NCBI GenBank assembly: GCA_903867275.1
Contig: CAIPQY010000044.1
Span: forward strand, 1 to 5,329
Origin: an uncultured bacterium
Lineage (GTDB): Bacteria > Planctomycetota > Phycisphaerae > Phycisphaerales > SM1A02
Length of the DNA: 5,329 nucleotides
Direction: 5' to 3'
The position numbers were made by a program, and so were the translations under genes. Of the stretch, positions 1 to 5,329 are shown piece after piece. Positions within the stretch are counted from its first letter, which is position 1. Every line of letters starts with the position of its first letter. The notes below the pieces were generated by a model. That model saw nothing but the letters and a program-made list of their open reading frames with translations. It had not been told where the DNA came from and ran no database searches.

Positions 1-1195
1 AGGCGGCCCATCGGAAGCGCACGATGCCCGACTCGTCGGTGTGACGGGTGTCATCGAAGGCAAGCAGCTGCGAATCGCGCGCAGGGCGACCCTCGGCCTG
101 CACCTCCACGCGCGCGGCGGGATACAGCGGCGCATCGGGCGGTCCCTTCACCAGGCGCGTGCGCTCGAAGGCGTAGCGCAGATAGCCCGTTGCATGGAAG
201 GTGACGGCGGGCAGCGGATCATCCTTGGCCACGGGCGGAATCGGCACATCGATCGGATCGATGGGCACCTTCGCGCCGTCGCCCGCCATGGCCAGACCTT
301 CCACCGGCACGTAGTCGTTGTACAGCGGCAGGCCATCGATGGGCCGCTCGATCCAGCGCAGCTCGCCCGGCCTGCGCAGATACAGCGCCCAGCTCTTGTT
401 CAGGTCGTTCTTCAGATAGAACCAGTCCTGCGAGGCGTACTCGGTCATGGCCTCGAAGCGCGTCTCGATGATCGGCACGCCCCGCGCCTTCACGGCGCGC
501 TGCAGCGGCTGCTTCTCGTCTTCGGTCAGGATCAGGTCCTCGCTCAGCTCAGGGTGATCCGCGATCAGCTGGCGCATGAAGCGGCCGCGCGGGCCTTCCA
601 CCAGCAGCATGATGCTGTAGCCGCGCGTGCCCGCATCGGCGCCGGTGCGCAGTTCCCATGCGGGGTCGATCTGCGCAACGCTCACGCGCCAGGCCTCGCG
701 ACCCGCGGCGAAACTGGTGCTGCCGCCCGGCGAGGCGAGCAATCGCGCGCTGCCCTGCGTGCCATCCTCGGCGGTCACGCGCACCATCACCTCGCGGCGC
801 GCCACGGGTGCGTCGCCTTCGACCTTGGTGCCGAAGTACCACACGCTGCCGGCGATCAATGTGAGGATGCCCACATGGATCATCCACACGCCCAGGTTCA
901 CCACGCGCAGCGGAATGCGTCGCAGCGTGGTCCACGCCATGTTGGCGGCGATCAGCGCCAGCAGCAGGTCGAATGGCCACCAGTGGAACCACTCGAACTC
1001 GGTCATCTCGAATGGACGCCACTGGCGCATCTGCGCGTGCGTCCATGCGTCGGGGTGCAGCAGGTTGGGATGCGTGGGGTACACGATGCCCGCGCTGCCC
1101 ACCGTCATGTACACGAACAGCGCAACCAGCAGCCAGATGCCGAATCGCACGTTGCTGAACAGGTCTGAGATGCGCTGGAGCGCGCGCAAAGGCAT
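1..1195 (-). CDS. ResB-like cytochrome c biogenesis membrane protein (N-terminal part, cut by left edge)
   Basis: Reading the minus strand from the ATG at 1195-1193 gives 398 residues without a stop before the window ends, so the C-terminus is missing. ResB-type proteins work with CcsA in system II cytochrome c maturation, handling heme and apocytochrome on the outer face of the cytoplasmic membrane. Hydrophobic segments lie at about residues 17-38, 74-90 and 99-121. The third includes NLGVWMIHVGI with a histidine at 107, and this arrangement followed by a large soluble domain (about 125-398) resembles ResB. The start is firm: an in-frame TAG lies at 1207-1205, four codons upstream, and no other start fits between. 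No clear Shine-Dalgarno precedes it. The gene is divergent from the cyclophilin lipoprotein gene. In many planctomycetes such a protein continues into a CcsA domain; whether this one does cannot be seen. The family call is from motif and topology recognition, not a search. Confidence 0.8.
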   Translation of the reverse strand, partial: MPLRALQRISDLFSNVRFGIWLLVALFVYMTVGSAGIVYPTHPNLLHPDAWTHAQMRQWRPFEMTEFEWFHWWPFDLLLALIAANMAWTTLRRIPLRVVNLGVWMIHVGILTLIAGSVWYFGTKVEGDAPVARREVMVRVTAEDGTQGSARLLASPGGSTSFAAGREAWRVSVAQIDPAWELRTGADAGTRGYSIMLLVEGPRGRFMRQLIADHPELSEDLILTEDEKQPLQRAVKARGVPIIETRFEAMTEYASQDWFYLKNDLNKSWALYLRRPGELRWIERPIDGLPLYNDYVPVEGLAMAGDGAKVPIDPIDVPIPPVAKDDPLPAVTFHATGYLRYAFERTRLVKGPPDAPLYPAARVEVQAEGRPARDSQLLAFDDTRHTDESGIVRFRWAA

Positions 1196-1269
1196 GGTCC
1201 GATGCTAGGGACACGCCAGCGAATCGGCCACGCCTTCAGCGCTATCATCTGCGCCCTCAAGGAGACCCC
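1196..1269. promoter_or_regulatory. Divergent intergenic region with start signals for both flanking genes
   Basis: This 74-base gap separates the start codons of two divergent genes, so promoters for both are expected here or inside the gene starts. On the plus strand TATCAT at 1243-1248 matches the bacterial -10 hexamer at five of six positions, but I see no good -35 element at the right distance, so the promoter is weakly supported. If used, it would give a very short leader before the ribosome binding site at 1259. I found no convincing promoter hexamers on the minus strand and no operator-like inverted repeat. The role is inferred mostly from gene orientation. Confidence 0.4.
1259..1264 (+). 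promoter_or_regulatory. Ribosome binding site of the cyclophilin lipoprotein gene
   Basis: AAGGAG lies five bases before the ATG at 1270. It is a near-perfect Shine-Dalgarno at good spacing and fixes the start of the lipoprotein, which also yields a sensible signal peptide. Confidence 0.8.
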
Positions 1270-2115
1270 ATGAACCGATCCATCGCCACCACGCTTCTCT
1301 CGTTCGCCGCGCTCGCCATCGCCGCCTGCGCGCAGCCCGCCAAGACCGACGCCGCCGCCAAGCCGGCCGCCGAGACCACGCCCGCCGTTGAGACGAAGAA
1401 GATCGAGAAGCCCGCTGCCACCGCACCGGAAGCCAAGCAGGCCGAGAAGCCCGCTGCGCCCGCGCCGGCACCCGCCGCACCGGTCGCCACACCCGCTGCT
1501 CCGACGACGCCGGCTACGCCCGCCGCTCCGACGAAGCCCGCCGCCCCCACCGCTGACGCGAAGGTGGCCTTCGTGAAGATGACCACCAACAAGGGTGACA
1601 TCATCATCGAGCTCGATCGCGTGAAGGCGCCGATCAGCACCGAGAACTTCCTGAAGTACGTGAACAAGGGCCAGTACAACGGCACCGTGTTCCACCGCGT
1701 GATCAAGGACTTCATGATCCAGGGCGGTGGCTTCGACGGCACGCTCACAGAGAAGTCCACCGATGCACCGATCAAGAACGAGTGCACGAACGGCCTCAGC
1801 AACGCGCGCGGCACCATCGCCATGGCGCGCACCAACGATCCGAACAGCGCCACCGCGCAGTTCTACATCAACACCGTGGACAACAAGATGCTCGACGGCC
1901 GTCCCGGTCGCCCCGGCTACGCGGTGTTCGGCAAGGTGGTCGACGGCATGAACACCGTCGACGCGATCCGCGCCGTGAAGACCGGCCAGAAGATGGCCAA
2001 CTCGCGCGGCGGCCAGGGCCCCATGGGCGATGTGCCGATGGAGACGGTCGAGATCATCAAGGTGGTCGAGATTCCGGCACCGGCGATGGCGCCCGCCGCA
2101 CCGGCCGCGAAGTGA
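1270..2115 (+). CDS. Lipoprotein cyclophilin-type peptidyl-prolyl cis-trans isomerase
   Basis: This 281-residue protein should catalyse cis-trans isomerisation of Xaa-Pro bonds outside the cytoplasm. Residues 1-20 form a lipoprotein signal (short basic start, hydrophobic core, lipobox IAAC with Cys20 as the lipidation site). Residues 21-97 are a low-complexity Ala/Pro/Lys tether. The cyclophilin domain covers about 98-267: FHRVIKDFMIQGGGFD at 141-156 holds the catalytic Arg143 with Phe148, Met149 and Gln151 at the spacing of cyclophilin A; RGTIAMAR at 180-187 and QFYI at 197-200 follow; GYAVFGKVVDG at 216-226 is the usual late motif. Met207 stands where human cyclophilin A has Trp121, so cyclosporin sensitivity is unlikely (inference from the family). 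The tail ends in an Ala/Pro stretch. The start is supported by AAGGAG at 1259-1264, and an intrinsic terminator follows, so the gene is probably monocistronic. It is divergent from the ResB-like gene and convergent with ligA. It could equally be named as a PpiA/PpiB-type protein; the fold is clear, the substrates are unknown. Confidence 0.93.
   Translation: MNRSIATTLLSFAALAIAACAQPAKTDAAAKPAAETTPAVETKKIEKPAATAPEAKQAEKPAAPAPAPAAPVATPAAPTTPATPAAPTKPAAPTADAKVAFVKMTTNKGDIIIELDRVKAPISTENFLKYVNKGQYNGTVFHRVIKDFMIQGGGFDGTLTEKSTDAPIKNECTNGLSNARGTIAMARTNDPNSATAQFYINTVDNKMLDGRPGRPGYAVFGKVVDGMNTVDAIRAVKTGQKMANSRGGQGPMGDVPMETVEIIKVVEIPAPAMAPAAPAAK
1330..1560 (+). other. Low-complexity Ala/Pro/Lys-rich linker coding segment
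   Basis: Residues 21-97 of the cyclophilin lipoprotein consist mainly of Ala, Pro, Lys, Thr and Glu, with recurring PAAP, EKPAA and TPA-like units. The first half is rich in Lys and Glu, the second in Pro and Thr. The units are irregular, so this is compositional low complexity rather than a tandem array. Its likely role is a flexible or extended tether between the lipid anchor at Cys20 and the isomerase domain. Confidence 0.75.
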
Positions 2116-2136
2116 TTCGCTGAAGTCGATTGAAAC

Positions 2137-2173
2137 AGCGGGCTCCGCCATCGTGCGGAGCCCGCTTTCTTTT
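2137..2173 (+). terminator. Intrinsic terminator after the cyclophilin gene
   Basis: A perfect 12-base inverted repeat (2137-2148 with 2155-2166, arms AGCGGGCTCCGC and GCGGAGCCCGCT) encloses a 6-base loop and runs into a T-rich tract, TTTCTTTTT, ending at 2173. It starts 22 bases after the stop codon at 2113-2115. On the minus strand the same hairpin is followed only by GTTTCAATCG, so it would be a weaker stop for ligA transcripts arriving from the other side; no separate ligA terminator is visible in the short convergent gap. Confidence 0.9.
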
Positions 2174-2187
2174 TGCCACCGCGCCTG

Positions 2188-4224
2188 TCAGGCGCCGGGC
2201 AGGTTCTTCAGCAGTTCGGCCTCATCCCAGATCGGCACGCCCAGTTCGCGCGCCTTGTCCAGCTTGCTGCCCGCGTCGGTGCCGGCGATCAGCAGGTGCG
2301 TCTTCTTCGACACGCTGCCGGTCACCTTGGCGCCGAGTGATTCAAGCCGCTCGGTCAGCGCCGAGCGCTCGAAGGCGGCCAGCGTGCCGGTGAGCACGAC
2401 GGTCTTGCCGGCAAAGGGCGAGTCGGCCGCCTCCTTCTGATAGATGGGGCTGGTCAGATCCACACCCGCCTCGGCCAGATCCACGAACATGCGCTTCACA
2501 TCGGCACGCGACAGGTCCTTCGCCAGGCTCTCGGCGGTGATCGTGCCGAAGTCGGACAGCGCCTCGAAGTCGGCCGCCGTGGCGGCGAGCAGCGCATCGG
2601 CATCGGCGTAGGCTCGCGCCAGCGTCTTGGCGGCCGCGGCGCCGATCAAGCGAAGTCCAAGCGACGCCAGCACGCGCGCCAAACCGCGCTGCTTCGCTGC
2701 ATTCGCGTTGGCCACGATCGCGTCGGCGGTCTTCTGCCCAAGCTTGCGGATCTGCGTCTCGCCCTTCTTGTTCACCGCTTCGCTCTCGAGGGCAGCAAGC
2801 TTGCCTGCATCCAGCGTGAACAGGTCGCTGTAGCGCTTCACCAGCCCTGCATCGATGAGCTGGTCCACGATCTTCTCGCCAAGCCCCTCGATGTCCATCT
2901 GGTCGCGCCCCACGAACCACTTCACGCGCTCGCGGAACTGCGCGGGGCACGCCGCGTTGCGGCAATACACCTTGGGGCCTTCCATCTCGGTGGCGCCACC
3001 GCAGTCGGGGCACGCCGTCGGCGCCTCGATCTCCTTCGCGCCCGTGGGCCGCTCGGCCAGCACCACTTCCACCACCGGTGGAATGATCTCGCCGGCCTTC
3101 TCCACGATCACCGTATCGCCCACGCGGATGTCCTTGCGGCGGATCTCCTCGATGTTGTGCAGGGTGGCGTGCTGCACCGTGGTGCCGCCCACGAACACGG
3201 GCTTCATGGTGGCGCGCGGCGTGAGCGTGCCGCCCTTGCCCACCTGCCACTCCACATGCAGCAGCGTGGTGGCCTTGCGCTCGGCCGGATACTTGAATGC
3301 CACGGCCCAGCGCGGCGCCTTGCTGGTGCTGCCAAGCCGCTCACGGAAGTCGAGTCGATCCACCTTCACCACCATGCCGTCCACGCCGAAGTCGAGCGTG
3401 GCGCGATCGGCGGCAAACGCCTCGATCGCGGCCACCGCCTGCTCCACGGTGTCGCATCGCTGCGAGCGCGGACTCACCGGCAGCCCCAGCGCGCGACACG
3501 CCTGCAGCAACTCCCAATAGGTGGCCTGCGGCATGTCCTGCACCTCGCCAAGCCCATGCATCAGGAAGCGCAGGCCGCGATCGCGCGCAACCGCCGGGTC
3601 GAGGCTCTTCAGCGTGCCAGCGGTGGCGTTGCGCGCATTCACGAACAGCGCGTCGCCTTCCTTCTGGCGCCGCGCGTTCACCGCCTCGAAGCTGGCGTTG
3701 GGCATGAAGATCTCGCCACGCACCTCCAGCACCGCGGGAGCATCGCCGCGCAGGCGCAACGGCACGCTTCGGATCGGGCGCACATTGGCGGTCACGTCGT
3801 CGCCCTTCTCGCCGTCGCCGCGCGTGATCGCCTGCACCAGCAGGCCGCGCTCGTATCGCAGCGAGATGGCCACACCATCGATCTTCGGGTCCGCCACCAC
3901 CGCGGGCACCTCGCCAAGCGATTCGGTGCAGCGCGCGTGCCAGGTGCGGAAGTCCTCGATGGAGTAGGTGTTGTCCACCGACTGCATGGGCACGCGATGC
4001 GCCACGGTCTGGAAGCCCTCGCTGGGCTTGCCGCCCACGCGCGCGGTGGGACTTGATGCGTCGGCCAGTTCCGGATGCGCCGACTCCAGCTCGCCCAGTT
4101 CGGCCAGCAGCCGGTCGTATTCGCTGTCGGCCATGAAGGGCGCGGCATCCACGTAATAGGCCACGTTCGCCCGCTCCAGCAGGTCGCGAAGTTCGGCCAC
4201 TCGCTTGGCTGCGTTGCTGGACAT
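2188..4224 (-). CDS. ligA: NAD+-dependent DNA ligase LigA
   Basis: LigA seals nicks in duplex DNA during replication and repair, using NAD+ as adenylate donor. At 678 residues it has the full family length and all domains in order. Domain Ia for NAD+ binding is near 1-70 (YY at 23-24, DSEYDRL at 33-39). The adenylation domain has the nucleophile Lys114 in KIDG (114-117), EVRGE at 167-171, RNATAG at 198-203, DGMVVKV at 282-288 and FKYPAE at 310-315. The OB fold has TLTPRA (333-338) and ATLHN (353-357). A zinc finger uses Cys405, Cys408, Cys421 and Cys426. Helix-hairpin-helix repeats span about 440-590, and a BRCT domain about 601-678. Some usually fixed residues are conservatively changed (Asp112, Lys206, Lys330, Gly331; see findings). 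The ATG at 4224-4222 is the only possible start, since an in-frame TGA (the stop of the FmdB-like gene) is three codons upstream. Only six bases separate the two genes and no strong Shine-Dalgarno is seen, which suggests translational coupling in an operon. Confidence 0.98.
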   Translation of the reverse strand: MSSNAAKRVAELRDLLERANVAYYVDAAPFMADSEYDRLLAELGELESAHPELADASSPTARVGGKPSEGFQTVAHRVPMQSVDNTYSIEDFRTWHARCTESLGEVPAVVADPKIDGVAISLRYERGLLVQAITRGDGEKGDDVTANVRPIRSVPLRLRGDAPAVLEVRGEIFMPNASFEAVNARRQKEGDALFVNARNATAGTLKSLDPAVARDRGLRFLMHGLGEVQDMPQATYWELLQACRALGLPVSPRSQRCDTVEQAVAAIEAFAADRATLDFGVDGMVVKVDRLDFRERLGSTSKAPRWAVAFKYPAERKATTLLHVEWQVGKGGTLTPRATMKPVFVGGTTVQHATLHNIEEIRRKDIRVGDTVIVEKAGEIIPPVVEVVLAERPTGAKEIEAPTACPDCGGATEMEGPKVYCRNAACPAQFRERVKWFVGRDQMDIEGLGEKIVDQLIDAGLVKRYSDLFTLDAGKLAALESEAVNKKGETQIRKLGQKTADAIVANANAAKQRGLARVLASLGLRLIGAAAAKTLARAYADADALLAATAADFEALSDFGTITAESLAKDLSRADVKRMFVDLAEAGVDLTSPIYQKEAADSPFAGKTVVLTGTLAAFERSALTERLESLGAKVTGSVSKKTHLLIAGTDAGSKLDKARELGVPIWDEAELLKNLPGA

Positions 4225-4230
4225 GCGCGT

Positions 4231-4518
4231 TCAGTCGCCCGACGTGATCGAGTCGGGCCCCTGATTGCCCGCGGTGCGCTCGTAGTAGCCGTTGCCCTTG
4301 CGCTCGTAGCGCGTGAAACCAAGGCGATCCAGGTTCTTCTTGGAGAAACGGCCCTTGTCGGTCTGCGTCTGCACCTGGGGCGCCACCACCAGTCGCCGCA
4401 CCGGCTCACCCGTTTCCGGATGCTTGGTCAGCGGCTCGTCGGTGATGCGCTGGAACACCTCGAAGGGATCCCCATCGGTGCCATCGGGCTTGATCACGGC
4501 GTACGCGTAGGTGGGCAT
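4231..4518 (-). CDS. FmdB-like small protein lacking the zinc-ribbon cysteines
   Basis: This 95-residue protein starts MPTYAY and continues FEVFQRITDEPL at 19-30 and PVRRLV at 39-44, which matches the backbone of the FmdB-type putative regulatory zinc ribbon (usual form MPTYEYRC..CG..FE..Q...D.PL..CP.CG..VRR). It contains no cysteine at all. The first CxxC region is replaced by a spacer around VIKPDGTDGD (8-17), and the second reads HPETG (33-37) where CPxCG is expected. The domain therefore probably cannot bind zinc in the normal way. The C-terminal half is hydrophilic and basic (KKNLDRLGFTRY at 60-71), followed by an acidic, polar end. The family's molecular role is poorly defined, so none is assigned. 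GGAGGA at 4529-4524, five bases before the ATG, fixes the start. The gene sits 12 bases after the isomerase-like gene and six bases before ligA, all in one direction. The FmdB relation is a recognition call; it could be a lineage-specific protein that only shares the fold. Confidence 0.85.
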   Translation of the reverse strand: MPTYAYAVIKPDGTDGDPFEVFQRITDEPLTKHPETGEPVRRLVVAPQVQTQTDKGRFSKKNLDRLGFTRYERKGNGYYERTAGNQGPDSITSGD

Positions 4519-4523
4519 GGCTG

Positions 4524-4529
4524 TCCTCC
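4524..4529 (-). promoter_or_regulatory. Ribosome binding site of the FmdB-like gene
   Basis: On the minus strand GGAGGA precedes the ATG at 4518-4516 by five bases. It lies in the 12-base gap directly after the stop codon of the upstream isomerase-like gene and supports both the chosen start and independent ribosome loading on a shared transcript. Confidence 0.8.
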
Positions 4530-4530
4530 G

Positions 4531-5329
4531 CTACAGCATAGGTTGCAGGAACGCCTTCGCCGACGCCACCTCCTGCACGCGTCGCTCGCCGCCCTCGCGC
4601 TCGATCACCACCGCCACGTTCGGTGGCAGGCTTCCCACCTCCTGCATGAACGCGGTCCACGGCACGGCGCCTGCGCCCACCGGCGTCTCGCGGCCCCACA
4701 CATCCACCTGCCCGCTGGGCTGCGCATCCTTGGCGTGCACCTGGCGCACCCACGGCTTCAGCAGACGAAAGCCATGCAGCGGATCACCTGCGCCGTACAG
4801 CAGCATGTTGGCTGGATCGAAGTTCACGCCGGCGCGTGCGCGATCGAGTTCGCGCAGCGCATCGAGCAGACACTCGGCGGTCTCCTGGCCCGTCTCGAAC
4901 GCCACATCCACGCCCTCGGCCGCGAACAGGTCGGTGACCACGCGCAGCCGGTCAAGCATGCACGCGCGCAGCGGATCGCCCGCGTCGTGCGGAATGAAGC
5001 CGGCATGGAAGGTGACCAGCGACAACCCGATGTCGCGCGCCACACGCGCCACCTTGACCGCCAGCGCATGGTTCTCCTGCCACAAGGCATCGGCGCGAAG
5101 ACCGCCGGTGTCGCGAATGCGCGGAATGCTGGAGTAGTCCTCGCCGCGCGGCGCGAACATGCCGCTCTCGATGCGGATGCCGGCGTCACGCAGACGCGTC
5201 ACGCTTTCGCCCCACACCTTCGGCGCGTCCACCAGCGGCACCAGCGCCAGCTGCACCGCCGTGACCCCTGACTGCGTCACGCGCTCCACCAGCTGCCCCG
5301 CATCCGCGGGTCGCATGCTCCAACTGCAC
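4531..5329 (-). CDS. Sugar phosphate isomerase/epimerase-like TIM-barrel protein (start beyond right edge)
   Basis: The protein belongs by motif to the xylose isomerase-like TIM-barrel (AP endonuclease 2) superfamily, whose members isomerise or epimerise sugars or related polyols with a divalent metal. Numbering from the first in-window ATG (5316-5314), candidate metal ligands are Glu141 in AFETGQE, Asp167 in NFDPAN, His194 in VHAKD and Glu239 in VVIERE, the expected Glu-Asp-His-Glu set. FHAGFIPHD (103-111) and PVGAG (212-216) are further motifs typical of this group. The frame stays open to the window edge and reads CSWSM before that ATG; a CSWS-like motif normally sits in the first beta strand of these proteins, so the true start is probably outside the window and the 261-residue version is short at the N-terminus. 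No signal peptide is visible in the part present. It ends with TAG at 4533-4531, 12 bases before the FmdB-like gene, and is probably the promoter-proximal of these three genes. The substrate cannot be told from the sequence. Confidence 0.88.
   Translation of the reverse strand, partial: CSWSMRPADAGQLVERVTQSGVTAVQLALVPLVDAPKVWGESVTRLRDAGIRIESGMFAPRGEDYSSIPRIRDTGGLRADALWQENHALAVKVARVARDIGLSLVTFHAGFIPHDAGDPLRACMLDRLRVVTDLFAAEGVDVAFETGQETAECLLDALRELDRARAGVNFDPANMLLYGAGDPLHGFRLLKPWVRQVHAKDAQPSGQVDVWGRETPVGAGAVPWTAFMQEVGSLPPNVAVVIEREGGERRVQEVASAKAFLQPML

Noticed and set aside
41..1168. A 375-codon plus-strand open frame opposite the ResB-like gene
   Set aside because: It is rich in Arg, His, Gln and Ala with no recognisable domain, and it is the mirror of a well-supported membrane protein. 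Long antisense frames are common in GC-rich DNA.
1330..1560. Repetitive linker considered as a tandem repeat or CRISPR-like array
   Set aside because: The units are irregular in length and sequence, lie in frame inside a gene, and show no repeat-spacer pattern.
1105..2151. A 348-codon minus-strand open frame opposite the cyclophilin gene
   Set aside because: The plus strand encodes a complete cyclophilin with signal peptide and ribosome binding site. The antisense product is a Gly/Arg/Leu-rich low-complexity chain caused by the Ala/Pro-rich linker codons.
2181..2195. Quasi-palindrome GCGCCTGTCAGGCGC over the ligA stop codon, considered as a ligA terminator
   Set aside because: The usable stem is only about five pairs and no T-run follows on the minus strand. 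It may be chance in GC-rich sequence.
3157..4056. A 299-codon plus-strand open frame inside ligA
   Set aside because: Antisense to the conserved adenylation and OB domains, and His/Arg/Ala-rich without motifs.
4075..5271. A 398-codon plus-strand open frame across the isomerase-like, FmdB-like and ligA 5' regions
   Set aside because: His/Arg/Gln-rich product spanning three genes on the other strand, each with clear family motifs; a codon-bias artefact.
4531..5329. The isomerase-like protein considered as endonuclease IV
   Set aside because: It shows the sugar isomerase/epimerase motif set (CSWS, GFIPHD, ETGQE, NFDPAN, HAKD), and I do not see the fuller set of His/Asp/Glu zinc ligands expected for endonuclease IV.

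Overview
The window is GC-rich (strongly G/C at third codon positions by eye), almost completely coding, and carries five protein genes with chromosomal housekeeping character. The gene styles recall Planctomycetota, perhaps the Phycisphaerae: a large ResB-type cytochrome c biogenesis protein, a sugar phosphate isomerase/epimerase with CSWS and FxPHD motifs, a NAD+-dependent DNA ligase with clade-style motif variants, and an FmdB-like protein. That placement is my inference from family resemblance; no rRNA or other marker gene is present. I see no mobile element, CRISPR array, tRNA/rRNA gene or defence island.

Layout from left to right. (1) Positions 1-1195, minus strand: N-terminal 398 residues of a ResB-like membrane protein of cytochrome c maturation, cut by the left edge. 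(2) Positions 1196-1269: a short divergent intergenic region that must hold the start signals of both flanking genes. (3) Positions 1270-2115, plus strand: a predicted lipoprotein with a long Ala/Pro/Lys-rich tether and a cyclophilin-type peptidyl-prolyl isomerase domain, followed by a strong intrinsic terminator. (4) Positions 2188-4224, minus strand: a complete ligA, converging on the isomerase gene. (5) Positions 4231-4518, minus strand: a 95-residue FmdB-like protein that has lost all the zinc-ribbon cysteines. (6) Positions 4531-5329, minus strand: a sugar phosphate isomerase/epimerase-like TIM-barrel protein whose start lies beyond the right edge.

The three rightmost genes run in the same direction with gaps of 12 and 6 bases and look like one transcription unit (isomerase, FmdB-like, ligA). 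They do not form an obvious pathway. The divergent ResB-like and cyclophilin genes could both act outside the cytoplasmic membrane, on cytochrome c maturation and protein folding respectively, but a functional link is only suggested by position. I do not see a convincing new biological system here. The most unusual items are the cysteine-free FmdB-like protein and several conservative substitutions at normally fixed catalytic positions of the DNA ligase.
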